Below, one piece after another: positions 1 through 8,661 of a stretch of DNA of 64,000 bases. The DNA is from Pseudodesulfovibrio sp. (lineage in GTDB: Bacteria > Desulfobacterota > Desulfovibrionia > Desulfovibrionales > Desulfovibrionaceae): contig JADGEX010000001.1 in assembly GCA_016744135.1 (NCBI GenBank), positions 186,001 to 250,000 of the forward strand, written 5' to 3'. A program made the position numbers and the translations under genes. Numbering within the stretch: position 1 is the stretch's first letter; each line of letters opens with the position of its first letter. The notes beneath the pieces are model-generated. The model worked only from the letters and a program-made list of their open reading frames with translations, was not told where the DNA came from and did no database searches.

Positions 1-897
1 GTAGACAAAGATAAGGATGAGTTTACCAAATCTGCCTATGACAATTTGCATGGTGGATATTTCATTCGCGTCAAGGCTGGCGCTAAAATCAAGGACCCCA
101 TTCAGTCCTGCTTGATGCTTAAGTCCGAGAATGTTGGCCAGAATGTGCACAATCTCGTCATCATCGAAGAGGGGGCAGAGGCGCACATTATTACCGGTTG
201 TTCCGTGGCTCATGGCACAAAGGCTGGGGCGCATTTGGGTATCTCTGAATTTTTTGTTAAAAAGAACGCATCACTGACTTTTACCATGGTACACAACTGG
301 AGCGAGGACGTTGCTGTCCGCCCCCGGTCTGCAGGTGTGGTTGAAGAGGGCGGCAAGTTCCTGTCCAATTATGTTCTACTCAAGCCGGTCAAGGACTTAC
401 AGATGTACCCGTCCATCGAAATGAATGGTCCGCACTCCGTGGCACGTTTCAATTCCGTTGTGATGGCTCCTGAAGGTTCTCATTTGGATATGGGTAACCG
501 GGTAATCATGAACGCACCGCACACACGGTGTGAGATCATTGCTCGGACCATTTCTACCGGCGGCACGATCATTAATCGTGGTCACATCGGTGCACATCAT
601 GTGCCGAGTAAGGGGCACCTCGAATGTCAGGGCCTTATTCTTGGTGGTGGTCGTATCTGGGCTATCCCCGAATTGGACGGTACCGTGGAGGGTGTAGAGC
701 TCTCTCATGAAGCGTCTGTGGGTAAAATTGCACAAGAAGAGATTGAATATCTCATGGCTCGTGGTATGGATGAAGACGAGGCAACCTCGACCATCGTCCG
801 CGGTTTTCTGAATACCGATATTATGGGGCTGCCCGCTCGGTTACAGAGGGAAATTGATAAGCAGATTGAGGAATTGCAAGCCTCTGACGCCATGTAG
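1..897 (+). CDS. SufB/SufD-family Fe-S cluster assembly protein (5' truncated)
   Basis: The reading frame is open from the first base of the window, so the true start lies to the left; the TTG at 46 is only an internal codon. About 298 residues are visible, ending in TAG. The sequence has the look of the SufBD beta-helix core: a conserved stretch near VIMAPEGSHLDMGNRVIMN, then GTIINRGHIGAHH and ECQGLILGGG, then the C-terminal helix SHEASVGKIAQEEIEYLMAR with its family-typical 'H-E-A-S-V-G-K-I' block. SufB/SufD form the scaffold that builds iron-sulfur clusters with the ATPase SufC, which should lie just outside the window. I cannot tell SufB from SufD without the N-terminus. It is followed closely by a rho-independent terminator. 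Confidence 0.85.
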   Translation, partial: VDKDKDEFTKSAYDNLHGGYFIRVKAGAKIKDPIQSCLMLKSENVGQNVHNLVIIEEGAEAHIITGCSVAHGTKAGAHLGISEFFVKKNASLTFTMVHNWSEDVAVRPRSAGVVEEGGKFLSNYVLLKPVKDLQMYPSIEMNGPHSVARFNSVVMAPEGSHLDMGNRVIMNAPHTRCEIIARTISTGGTIINRGHIGAHHVPSKGHLECQGLILGGGRIWAIPELDGTVEGVELSHEASVGKIAQEEIEYLMARGMDEDEATSTIVRGFLNTDIMGLPARLQREIDKQIEELQASDAM

Positions 898-918
898 TTT
901 TTATCGAGAATCAAAAAA

Positions 919-950
919 TAAGGCGGTGGCTTTGGCCATCGCCTTTTTTG
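919..950 (+). terminator. rho-independent terminator after SufB/D gene
   Basis: A GC-rich hairpin (arms around GGCGGTGGC and GCCATCGCC) starts about 20 bases after the stop codon and is followed by a run of six T. Confidence 0.85.
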
Positions 951-968
951 TGTGCTTTGTGGGAAATA

Positions 969-984
969 CCGCTTGTACAAACGG
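969..984. promoter_or_regulatory. palindrome, candidate TetR autoregulatory operator
   Basis: The 16-base sequence CCGCTTGTACAAACGG is a palindrome with one mismatched pair and a perfect 8-bp core TTGTACAA. It lies 61 bases before the likely GTG start of the TetR gene and overlaps a weak -35-like element. Autoregulation through such a site is common in the TetR family; here it is inference. Confidence 0.5.
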
Positions 985-1044
985 TTCGGGCGTACTAAAC
1001 AATGGCAAGAAATTACACATCTGCCGAGTTTTTGGAGGGAAAAA

Positions 1045-1632
1045 GTGTCAATAGGAAAGAAAGAAAAGATTCTGAGAGCCGCCCAGGAAATATTCGCTCG
1101 ATGTGGATATGCCGGAACGACCATGAAAATGGTCGCTGAACAGGCTGGAGTGGCATCGGGATTGGTCTTTCATTATTTTGAATCCAAAGAAAATCTCTTC
1201 ATGGTTGCCGGGAGTGAATTGATCGACACAATGATCACTGAACTGCGTGCAAAAACAGATAATTGCAAGTCCGGTTGTGACGCTCTGGGGGCATTTATTG
1301 GAGCATATCTGGATTTTACTGTAGAGAATGAGAAAACATTTCCAACCATTATCCGGTGTTCACCTTTCAGCGATGATAATCCTGATTTGGATCGGGATAA
1401 AATTGGTGCTAAGTTTAGAGAACTTATTGATATGATTGAGGAGTTCTTGCGCCGAGGCGTTGAGGACGGATCTCTCAAAGATTTGCCGGTCACTCAGACT
1501 GCCTTCATGGTTTATGGAAGTATTGTTGGTGCCGTTCGTACCCGTTTTTTGACGCCGTACAAGGTTGCCGAGTTATATGAAGAGGCTCGTCTGTTTATTT
1601 TGCGGAGTGTGTGTACTCCGGAGGCTCTTTAA
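1045..1632 (+). CDS. TetR/AcrR-family transcriptional regulator
   Basis: I place the start at GTG 1045 because GGAGGGA lies at 1034–1040 and the TetR fold begins immediately afterwards; the longer frame from 952 adds 31 residues with no TetR character and crosses the terminator region. The protein is then 195 residues. Residues about 5–50 form the DNA-binding domain (KILRAAQEIFARCGYAGTT ... GLVFHYFESKENLF), with the family's typical helix-turn-helix and tail. The C-terminal ligand domain is unremarkable and its ligand cannot be guessed. It stands alone between the terminator and a membrane hydrolase. A palindrome 61 bases upstream may be its operator. Confidence 0.88.
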   Translation: MSIGKKEKILRAAQEIFARCGYAGTTMKMVAEQAGVASGLVFHYFESKENLFMVAGSELIDTMITELRAKTDNCKSGCDALGAFIGAYLDFTVENEKTFPTIIRCSPFSDDNPDLDRDKIGAKFRELIDMIEEFLRRGVEDGSLKDLPVTQTAFMVYGSIVGAVRTRFLTPYKVAELYEEARLFILRSVCTPEAL

Positions 1633-1667
1633 TTTAGTGATTTTTCATTTCTATCATATGGTGATGT

Positions 1668-2123
1668 ATGCCTGATTACCGAGGACATCTTGCTGGTGGC
1701 CTTTTTTTTGGCGTCATGGGATTGGTTGGCGCAATACTGCTGGGATGGTTGGTCTTTGACCCACTTCAAGCTATTGGATTGATAGGCTTTTGCCTACTGG
1801 GTGCGTTGTTTCCAGATGTTGATACCAACTCCAAAGGGCAGAATCTTTATTATGCCGTTTTTACCGTGGTGGATTTGGTGTTGATACTCAGGGGGTTATA
1901 TATCTGGGCCGCTTGGTTTGGACTCTTTTCCATGCTTCCGGCTGTCGGGTCGCATCGAGGATGGACGCATACATGGTGGGCAATGCTTTTGGTGCCTGTT
2001 CCTATTTTGGCCGTTCCGTTTTTTATGCAGATGCCAGATGCCGTTCGGGAGTTCATTCCGTTCTATGCGGCTTTTGTTGCGGGCTATTTTTCTCATTTGA
2101 TTTTGGATGGAAAATTTAAATGA
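1668..2123 (+). CDS. YdjM/DUF457-like metal-dependent membrane hydrolase
   Basis: This 151-residue hydrophobic protein has about four membrane segments. It carries the pattern of the YdjM (DUF457) family of inner-membrane putative metal-dependent hydrolases: a histidine near the N-terminus (YRGHLAGG), an acidic pair after helix two (LFPDVDTNS), HRGWTHTW near residue 97 and a final membrane-proximal H-L-I-L-D. These His/Asp residues are the expected metal ligands. The substrate is unknown for the family. It follows the TetR gene by 35 bases and may be co-transcribed with it. It converges with the glycosyltransferase gene, and no clear terminator is seen between them. Confidence 0.75.
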   Translation: MPDYRGHLAGGLFFGVMGLVGAILLGWLVFDPLQAIGLIGFCLLGALFPDVDTNSKGQNLYYAVFTVVDLVLILRGLYIWAAWFGLFSMLPAVGSHRGWTHTWWAMLLVPVPILAVPFFMQMPDAVREFIPFYAAFVAGYFSHLILDGKFK

Positions 2124-2153
2124 TATCAGTGATCAATTTGTGATCATAAGATC

Positions 2154-3221
2154 CTAGGATGTTGCGCCCGTCAGCCGTTGATAGAGAGCCACGTATTTTT
2201 GAGCCATGGTTTTGTCTGTGTAATTGGTCACTGATTCAGAACCATTATTGATCAATTTGTCAGCTAATGTTTGGTCCGTGACCACTCTAACGATGTTCGT
2301 GGCTAATTCTTTGGCATTTCGATTGCGGAAGACCAAACCATCATGTTCATGTGTGACCAACTCCAGATTGGAGGGGAGGTCAGACGTAATAACGGGCGTT
2401 TTTGTGGCCCATCCTTCCTTGATGACAGCATTGGAGCCTTCTCCGTCAACTGACGGAATAATCAGTACGTCGATTTCCGGAAGTACTATACGGCTGTCTT
2501 GATACCCGAGAAACAGGATTGAACGTGCCAGATCCAGTTTCTCAGCCTGTTGTTTTAATTCTCGAAGCAGGGGGCCTTCTCCAGCTATCATACATTGCCA
2601 GTCTGGCATTGTTGGCGATTCTTTCAGATGGGCCAAAGATTCTATGAGAACCTCAAATCCTTTCTGCGTACTGAGGGCACCCACTGCACCAAGTGTCAAG
2701 ACGGGGTGCTGTCGTTGTTCCAATTCATACATTTCGGCATCAATTCCGCTATGGATTGTGCTTGTTTTTTCTTTTGGGATTTCACAGGAAACTAACACTT
2801 CCTGAATTTCACGGCTGACTGCGACCAATGCGTCACCAGCAAGATATTTGCTGCGACTCCACCCCGGTTTAAGCTTGTAGGAAACCCTTCGACTGTGAAC
2901 TAGTTTGAAGCTGTCATTGAATTTTTTGACCAAGGCAGCAAGTGAAGCTCCCTTGGCGTCATTTGTATGGACAACATCCGGTTTGAAAGAACTAATCAAG
3001 CGTGTCAGACGAAAAATGTTGAATGGGTTGTAGTCGTTGGATGAGGGGAGATCCGCACAAGGGATCTTTGCTTCTTCCAACAAGGGTTTCAAGGGGGAAT
3101 TGTTGGGGACTGCAACCAACGGTTCAAATCCGGGGGTTTGAGCTAGGTAACGGGCAAGGTAAAAGACTTGGCGTTGTCCGCCACGTATTATTTTTCCTAA
3201 ATCAAGGAGCAAAACTTTCAA
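2154..3221 (-). CDS. glycosyltransferase family 4 (GT-B) protein
   Basis: This 355-residue protein has the two-domain GT-B layout. The N-terminal half opens with a Rossmann strand and a glycine-rich loop (LLDLGKIIRGGQRQVFYLAR). The C-terminal half has the nucleotide-sugar-binding region, including LGAVGALSTQKGFEVLI, MIAGEGPLLRELK and the terminal E-x7-E-like segment (EGSNAVIKEGWATKTPVI). The start is TTG with AGAGG six bases upstream. It lies 12 bases after the succinyl-CoA ligase gene and may share its transcript. Such enzymes usually build lipopolysaccharide or other envelope glycans, but the acceptor cannot be read from the sequence. Confidence 0.85.
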   Translation of the reverse strand: MKVLLLDLGKIIRGGQRQVFYLARYLAQTPGFEPLVAVPNNSPLKPLLEEAKIPCADLPSSNDYNPFNIFRLTRLISSFKPDVVHTNDAKGASLAALVKKFNDSFKLVHSRRVSYKLKPGWSRSKYLAGDALVAVSREIQEVLVSCEIPKEKTSTIHSGIDAEMYELEQRQHPVLTLGAVGALSTQKGFEVLIESLAHLKESPTMPDWQCMIAGEGPLLRELKQQAEKLDLARSILFLGYQDSRIVLPEIDVLIIPSVDGEGSNAVIKEGWATKTPVITSDLPSNLELVTHEHDGLVFRNRNAKELATNIVRVVTDQTLADKLINNGSESVTNYTDKTMAQKYVALYQRLTGATS

Positions 3222-3233
3222 AATAAACCTCTG

Positions 3234-5312
3234 TTACTTCAGTGCCTTGGCAGTCATTTTTGCAACGGCCTCAAGGCTCGGGCAGATAGCGAATCCAGCT
3301 TTACTCATGGTTTCGAGTTTGCTCTTGATACCACCGCCTTTTTCAAGAATGGCGCCGGCGTGGCCCAATCGTTTGCCGGGAGGGGCTGTCTGTCCTGCGA
3401 TAAAAGATATGACGGGTTTGTCAAATCCGGATTTTATGACGTATTCTGCCAGATTTTCTTCGGCCTGACCGCCGATTTCTCCAAGAACAACTACAGCCTT
3501 TGTCTTATCATGATTGCGAATCATTTCAAACATATCAACGAAATTGACACCAATAAATGGGTCGCCACCAATACCGACACAAAGAGATTGCCCAATGCCA
3601 GCTGAAGTCAGACGATCCGCGACTTCATAGGTCAGGGTGCCACTGCGGGAGAGTACGGCTACAGGACCGGGAATGAAAGGCGTCGTGGGCAGAATGCCGA
3701 TTTTGGTTTTGCCGGGAACAATTATGCCCGGTGTATTCGGCCCGACAACTCGAGTTCGGGAGTCTTTAATTTGTTCGAATGTGGAAAGCATGTCGTGTTG
3801 TACAATGCCTTCAGTGATGCAGATGGCCCAAGGAATGTCATTGGACGCTGCTTCGTAAACGGCGTCTGCGGCCATTTTGGGGGGGACAAAGATGATGCTT
3901 GCGCCGATCTCATGTGAACGTTTTGCCTCGGCGATGGAGTTGTACACCGGTACGCCGAGTACTTCCTGTCCACCTTTGAATGGGGTGACACCAGCTACCA
4001 CATTTGCTCCATATTCCTGCATGAGGCGTGTATGAAGTTGGCCTTCGCGACCAGTAATACCCTGAACCAGAATGGGGGTGTCTTTGTCGATACCGAATAC
4101 GGCGTCATTGGTATAACTGACTGGTTTCGGTGTTTGGCCCGCTGGACAATCCATAGGGGCCGGAAAATCAATAACTTGTACATCCGCAGGCTTGAGTGTG
4201 GTTAGAATATCGATAGCCTCTTTCATATCTCCGGCCATGTGCAGGCCGTCCACATTAAGGCTTTTGAGAATTTCCAAACCAGACTTGGCGTCCTTGCCAG
4301 ACATTCGAGCCACGATGGGCTTTTTCGGGGCGTTCCCCTTGAGGGCACCTTTCATGGCGAGGGCAACTTTTTCACAGGAGAGTATTCCTCCGAAAAGGTT
4401 GATAAAAATAGCTTTGACCTGATTGTCGCCAAAAAGTAGTTCCAGTGCCGTTTTCATGCGCTTTTGATCAGCAGCTCCACCTAGGTCCAAGAAGTTGCTG
4501 GCAGGTAGTTTGGAAAAGTTCAGCAAATCCATGGTTGCCATGGCCAGTCCTGCACCGTTGACCATTAGGCCGACCCAGCCAGGAAGTTTGACGAAAGAGA
4601 GGCCTGCGTCGCGGGCTTCATTTTCTTCCGGCGTGGCGTGTTCGCGTTGGTAGTAGGCTTCCATTTCAGAATCAAGGTCAGCATGGTTGTCGTCGATTTC
4701 AACCTTGCCGTCCAATGCGATGAACTGATTCTCAGGGGTAATGATCAGGGGGTTGATCTCGGCCATAAGCAGTCCGTTGTTGAGCATTCCCGTGAAAAGG
4801 CTTGTCAGTAATGCTGCGAAATCTTTGAGCTGTTCTTTTTTAAGCCCCAGATGAAAGAAAGCGGCCCTGATTTGATGAGGAGCTAGTCCGCCGGGGAGTT
4901 TGATTTTTTGAACGAGCAGATTGTCTGCGCCGAGATTTTCGATTTCCACGCCACCTTCACGTCCCACGGTGAGCAGAATGCATTTGTGTTCACGGGATAC
5001 TGTCAATGAGATGTAGAATTCACGAGCGATTTTCGCGCCGGGTTCGACACGGATAAACGGTACGGAATGGCCCTTGATGTTTAGGGCGAAAAGAGTGCGT
5101 GCGGTTGCGGGGAAGTCCTCGGCGGAGTCAATGCGCAGAATACCGCCAGCTTTACCTCGTCCTCCGGTAAGTACTTGTGATTTCAGGAACCACGGTAGGG
5201 GAAAGTCTGGCTTGAAGTTGTCTTCTTCGCCTGGGAGGACAGCAATACCCTCGGGAGTGGGGACTCCGGCTTTCTTGAAAAGAATTTTGCTCTTGTGTTC
5301 ATTAAGCAGCAT
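3234..5312 (-). CDS. sucCD: fused succinyl-CoA (ADP-forming) ligase, beta-alpha
   Basis: One 692-residue chain carries both subunits in the order beta–alpha. Residues about 1–390 are the ATP-grasp/beta part: it begins with the family's N-terminal [17 protein letters not shown], has the grasp loop [10 protein letters not shown] and the FINLFGGIL segment. Residues about 400–692 are the alpha part: CoA-binding [33 protein letters not shown], and the phosphohistidine region [10 protein letters not shown]. Both active-site sets look intact. The reaction is succinyl-CoA + ADP + Pi to succinate + CoA + ATP. An acetyl-CoA or other acyl-CoA substrate is possible, because the fusion resembles ADP-forming acyl-CoA ligases. 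It is followed by the glycosyltransferase gene. Confidence 0.85.
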   Translation of the reverse strand: MLLNEHKSKILFKKAGVPTPEGIAVLPGEEDNFKPDFPLPWFLKSQVLTGGRGKAGGILRIDSAEDFPATARTLFALNIKGHSVPFIRVEPGAKIAREFYISLTVSREHKCILLTVGREGGVEIENLGADNLLVQKIKLPGGLAPHQIRAAFFHLGLKKEQLKDFAALLTSLFTGMLNNGLLMAEINPLIITPENQFIALDGKVEIDDNHADLDSEMEAYYQREHATPEENEARDAGLSFVKLPGWVGLMVNGAGLAMATMDLLNFSKLPASNFLDLGGAADQKRMKTALELLFGDNQVKAIFINLFGGILSCEKVALAMKGALKGNAPKKPIVARMSGKDAKSGLEILKSLNVDGLHMAGDMKEAIDILTTLKPADVQVIDFPAPMDCPAGQTPKPVSYTNDAVFGIDKDTPILVQGITGREGQLHTRLMQEYGANVVAGVTPFKGGQEVLGVPVYNSIAEAKRSHEIGASIIFVPPKMAADAVYEAASNDIPWAICITEGIVQHDMLSTFEQIKDSRTRVVGPNTPGIIVPGKTKIGILPTTPFIPGPVAVLSRSGTLTYEVADRLTSAGIGQSLCVGIGGDPFIGVNFVDMFEMIRNHDKTKAVVVLGEIGGQAEENLAEYVIKSGFDKPVISFIAGQTAPPGKRLGHAGAILEKGGGIKSKLETMSKAGFAICPSLEAVAKMTAKALK

Positions 5313-5452
5313 GTCGAGCTCCTGATTACATTACATATACGGAGGCACCTTATAGTGGGTTTGGGCATACGAATCAACGTAAATGTGCCGCCGCTGTGAG
5401 GTTATGGGATAAAAAGTATGTGAATTGTGATTTTGAATGTGTTGAAAATGGA

Positions 5453-5486
5453 GCAACGCGGCAAAAAAAGATATATGCCGCGTTGC
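5453..5486 (-). terminator. strong hairpin downstream of the DHH gene
   Basis: Eleven-base arms GCAACGCGGCA and TGCCGCGTTGC pair perfectly around an A-rich loop. The hairpin lies about 60 bases beyond the stop codon of the minus-strand DHH gene and upstream of the sucCD start. The U-tract is weak, so this is a probable rather than certain terminator. Confidence 0.55.
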
Positions 5487-5543
5487 TGATTTATTGTTTA
5501 AGTCTGTTGCCGATAGTGTTTAATGTCGAAAGAGGATCAATGG

Positions 5544-6455
5544 CTATCCATCGGCATTAATTCGTTTGAGTAGTTTTTTAAGCGTTTCCGAAGTCGCACC
5601 TTCAGGGACTTGACAAGTACCGACGGCACGATGTCCACCGCCACCGAACGAGAGCGTCAGTGAGCCAACGTCCGTGTTGCTCGTGCGGTTGAGAATTGAG
5701 TGCCCCACGGTGAATACTACGTTTTGTTTTTTGAAACCCCATATGACACGAATGCTGACGTTACACTGGTCGAACAAGGTGTAGATCATGAAGCGATTAC
5801 CACAATAAATTGGTTCTTGGTCCCTGAGATCCAGCACAACTGCATTGTCGTGGATGCTTGAGTTATTCTTGAGCATTTGAACGAATTTGGGCTCATCAGC
5901 GAAGTATTTGTCGATACGTTCTTTGACGTCAGGTTGTTTCATTATCTCTTCGGCGGTCATGGATCGACAATATTCGATCATATCCAGCATAAGCTGGTAG
6001 TTGCTGATTCGATAGTCCCTATATCGCCCCAGTCCTGTTCTTGGGTCCATAACAAAGCCCAAAAGAATCCAGCCGGTAGGCGAAGTGATTTCTTTTGCGG
6101 TCAGATTGGCGGAGTCAACTTTGTCTACCGCATTCATGAAATCGGTGAATGATTCCGGAAATTTATCCGTACCGTAATAGTCGTAGATAACTCGGGCGCA
6201 ACTTGGCAGTGGTTTGCTTTCGCCTTCGAATTCAATGTCACCCAAACGGTCTTTTTCGCTGGTGTGGTGATCAAACCACAATCCACATCCTGCCACATAC
6301 GGGACGTTGGCGAGTATATCATTAGGGGTCACTTCAACTTTGCCGTCCTGAAGATCTTTGGGGTGGGCAAAGAGATAATCGTCTATGAGGCCAAGGTGCT
6401 TGAGGAGCGTGGCACAGGCCAGGCCGTCAAAATCGGATCGGGTGACAAGTCTCAT
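5544..6455 (-). CDS. DHH-family phosphoesterase (NrnA/exopolyphosphatase-like)
   Basis: This 303-residue protein has the DHH superfamily signature: a first metal motif TRSDFDGLACATLL, in which DFDG replaces the usual DHDxD, then LWFDHHTSE with the naming DHH motif. The C-terminal DHHA1-type glycine-rich motif SFGGGGHRAVGTCQV follows. The family cleaves phosphodiester or phosphoanhydride bonds in short oligonucleotides, cyclic-dinucleotide products or polyphosphate, using Mn2+. The first motif is a variant of the canonical form, so the substrate should not be assumed. The gene stands alone, with a hairpin beyond its stop. Confidence 0.8.
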   Translation of the reverse strand: MRLVTRSDFDGLACATLLKHLGLIDDYLFAHPKDLQDGKVEVTPNDILANVPYVAGCGLWFDHHTSEKDRLGDIEFEGESKPLPSCARVIYDYYGTDKFPESFTDFMNAVDKVDSANLTAKEITSPTGWILLGFVMDPRTGLGRYRDYRISNYQLMLDMIEYCRSMTAEEIMKQPDVKERIDKYFADEPKFVQMLKNNSSIHDNAVVLDLRDQEPIYCGNRFMIYTLFDQCNVSIRVIWGFKKQNVVFTVGHSILNRTSNTDVGSLTLSFGGGGHRAVGTCQVPEGATSETLKKLLKRINADG

Positions 6456-6565
6456 CGGCGATTCTCCATTTCATTTTATATGTGCTTGGTTTGTGATGTC
6501 TATCTTGTACTTTTCAGGACGATACAGACGTATCTGTTCCAAAATATTTTGTCAAAAAAGAAGCG

Positions 6566-7678
6566 TTATTTACGAAGTCGTTGGGCTAGGGTTTGTGCTC
6601 GAAGGTAGCGAAGCTTTTCACCGGACTTTGCACCGAGGTTTCTATCTTCCGGCCTTAGCTTTACAGCAAGGATAGTCGTCAGGTTTCTGAGGGCATGGCT
6701 TCGGAAGTCTTTGTCCTGGTCGACGCGCACGAGTTCAAAGAGAGGGGCCAGCACGCCTGAAAGGTGGGCGTCCATGAGAAGGTCAACCTTGGTGCCTGAT
6801 CGGAGTTCGTCATATCGGGCTGCGATCATGTGCCACTGCGCGGCTTTTATTCCAGCGGTTTTGAGACGGTTTGATAACCTGACTCGGCGAGCAAGAGTTT
6901 TTGCAAGGGGAATCCCTGCGTGATCATGGCCGTGGTGGCTTGGAAGTTTTTCTTTTGAAGTCAACGTCTTGCCAAGATCATGGCAGAGCCCCATCCAGAC
7001 GGCTGTTGTGTTTCCGGCCAAAGAGTCCATGGTCCGGCAAATGTGTTCAAGGACATGGGTGTCATGGTAAGGAGTTGGACCTGCCGGTATGGTTGAAGCA
7101 TTGTGAAGTTCATCAAACCATGGGGACAGGCAATCGGTCTCAGAAAGTAGGCGAAGGAAATTACCCGGAGCCGGTGCTGCAAGCATTTTGTACACTTCCT
7201 GACCAATACGATCTGGTGCCAGAGAGGTGAGTTGGTCTGATTTGGCGACGGCTCGCATAGTCTCTTTCAACTCGTCATGCGGCGTGAATTCAGGAAGCTG
7301 TGCCCAGAATCGGGCTGCGCGGAATACCCTGAGAGGGTCAGTGTAGAAAGCCTGCTCGGAAGCCGGACGAAGAATTTTATCGTGGAGATCTTTCAGCCCT
7401 TTTGGGTGGCAGATCAATTCGCCGTCTTCATTCAGAAGTTGAGCATTGACAGTTAGGTCACGGGATTTTAACTCTTTAGAGAGCGGGGTTGCTCGCGGGA
7501 ATGAGAATTCCGTTCTGTCCAATATGAAGACCGGGAACGCCAAGCCGACTTCATTAGCGGCAGGAAAGGCTTTCATAAATTCATCACGGGTTGCATCCAT
7601 GACAAGATAATCTCTGTCGTGGATTGTCCTGCCGAGCAGGAGATCGCGGACAGCGCCGCCAGCCAAGTAAATTCGCAT
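6566..7678 (-). CDS. cca: tRNA nucleotidyltransferase (CCA-adding) with HD domain
   Basis: The class II nucleotidyltransferase head begins right at MRIYLAGGAVRDLLLGR, so I use ATG 7678 (370 residues). A longer frame from 7765 would run into the divergent biotin ligase gene. The catalytic acidic pair appears in the HDRDYLVMD region. The RNA-binding segment has SRDLTVNAQ (residue about 80) and FRAARFWAQL. A C-terminal HD phosphohydrolase domain is present (LCHDLGKTL). The enzyme adds or repairs the 3' CCA of tRNAs without a template. The tRNAs in this window already encode CCA, so its role here would be repair. Confidence 0.9.
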   Translation of the reverse strand: MRIYLAGGAVRDLLLGRTIHDRDYLVMDATRDEFMKAFPAANEVGLAFPVFILDRTEFSFPRATPLSKELKSRDLTVNAQLLNEDGELICHPKGLKDLHDKILRPASEQAFYTDPLRVFRAARFWAQLPEFTPHDELKETMRAVAKSDQLTSLAPDRIGQEVYKMLAAPAPGNFLRLLSETDCLSPWFDELHNASTIPAGPTPYHDTHVLEHICRTMDSLAGNTTAVWMGLCHDLGKTLTSKEKLPSHHGHDHAGIPLAKTLARRVRLSNRLKTAGIKAAQWHMIAARYDELRSGTKVDLLMDAHLSGVLAPLFELVRVDQDKDFRSHALRNLTTILAVKLRPEDRNLGAKSGEKLRYLRAQTLAQRLRK

Positions 7679-7705
7679 GACCGACACAATAGCATAAGGT
7701 AACTC

Positions 7706-8602
7706 ATGATTCCACAAGGTATTTTTCTCCCGGAAGGAACGCCGGAACAGTTGGCCGCAAACCACAAGGTATGGAGCGCGGATGTCGCTTCTTTGGGGCC
7801 GTGGCGGCCTTGTGGTGATGACTGTGGCGAAAACCAGGGGTGGCTCCGTGCTCGTCAGGATTCAGAGTCAACAATTATTGTTACTCAACAGTGCGGGACG
7901 ACAATGGAGTTGGCCCGTGAGATGGTGGGAAATGGTCTTTTGGGCGAATGGGGGGCTGTTGTCAGCGTTGTGCAGGATGGCGGCAGAGGGCAACTTCGTC
8001 GGCCATGGGTATCCATGCCTGGCAACATGCATGCTTCTATTGTTTTGCCAAAGCCGTCGACAGCAGGGCCATGGGCTGAATCTTTGACAAACTTGTTGCC
8101 GTTAGTTGCTGGGGCTTTGTTTGCCAATGTTTTGGAGTCTCTGGGAGCCTCAATTCAGCTCAAGTGGCCGAACGATATTCTTCAAAATGGTCGAAAAGTG
8201 GGTGGAATGCTCATAGAAGAGCGAAACGGAATCATAATTTTGGGACTAGGACTGAACCTCGTAGGATGTCCTGAAGATACGCTAATGCGTGAAGATTGTT
8301 CGGCTCCTGCGGGGACTGTCGCAATTCCATCCTTCTCAGGCGGTCCGTTGACTCTCCTTGAAACCCTTGTAAGTCGTGGGGAAAATGTGTATGCAGTCAT
8401 GCTCGACGAGATTCCGCCTACTCAATTCATTCGTATGATTGAGAACAGGCTGGCTTGGATGGGACAAACCATTCAGGTCCGTGAAGGGAACCTAGATCCA
8501 TATGAGGCCGTGATAGTGGGCCTTTCCCCTCAAGGTGGGCTCGTTGTTTTACGTGGTGGAGAAGAAACTGTTTTGTTTTCAGGGTCGATTTCTCCTCTCT
8601 AA
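7706..8602 (+). CDS. birA: biotin--[biotin carboxyl-carrier protein] ligase
   Basis: This 298-residue protein lacks an N-terminal repressor HTH and has the ligase core: GGRGQLRRPWVSMPGN, the biotin/ATP-binding loop with its usual R-G-R replaced by G-G-R-G, then LKWPNDILQNGRKVGGMLIE and IILGLGLNL. An SH3-like C-terminal segment ends the protein. It activates biotin as biotinyl-AMP and attaches it to a lysine of carrier domains. The obvious client is the pyruvate carboxylase that starts 60 bases downstream, an arrangement that argues for coordinated expression. The first about 50 residues are poorly recognisable. AAGGT upstream serves as the ribosome site. Confidence 0.88.
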   Translation: MIPQGIFLPEGTPEQLAANHKVWSADVASLGPWRPCGDDCGENQGWLRARQDSESTIIVTQQCGTTMELAREMVGNGLLGEWGAVVSVVQDGGRGQLRRPWVSMPGNMHASIVLPKPSTAGPWAESLTNLLPLVAGALFANVLESLGASIQLKWPNDILQNGRKVGGMLIEERNGIIILGLGLNLVGCPEDTLMREDCSAPAGTVAIPSFSGGPLTLLETLVSRGENVYAVMLDEIPPTQFIRMIENRLAWMGQTIQVREGNLDPYEAVIVGLSPQGGLVVLRGGEETVLFSGSISPL

Positions 8603-8661
8603 ATCCCGTTTGTTGCGGGGCGGTGCAATGCCGTGTGTAGTTATTTCTTTCTAGGAGACCA

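Noticed and set aside
46-897. SufB/D gene starting at TTG 46
   Set aside because: The frame is open to base 1 with coding-like sequence, so the gene is cut by the window edge.
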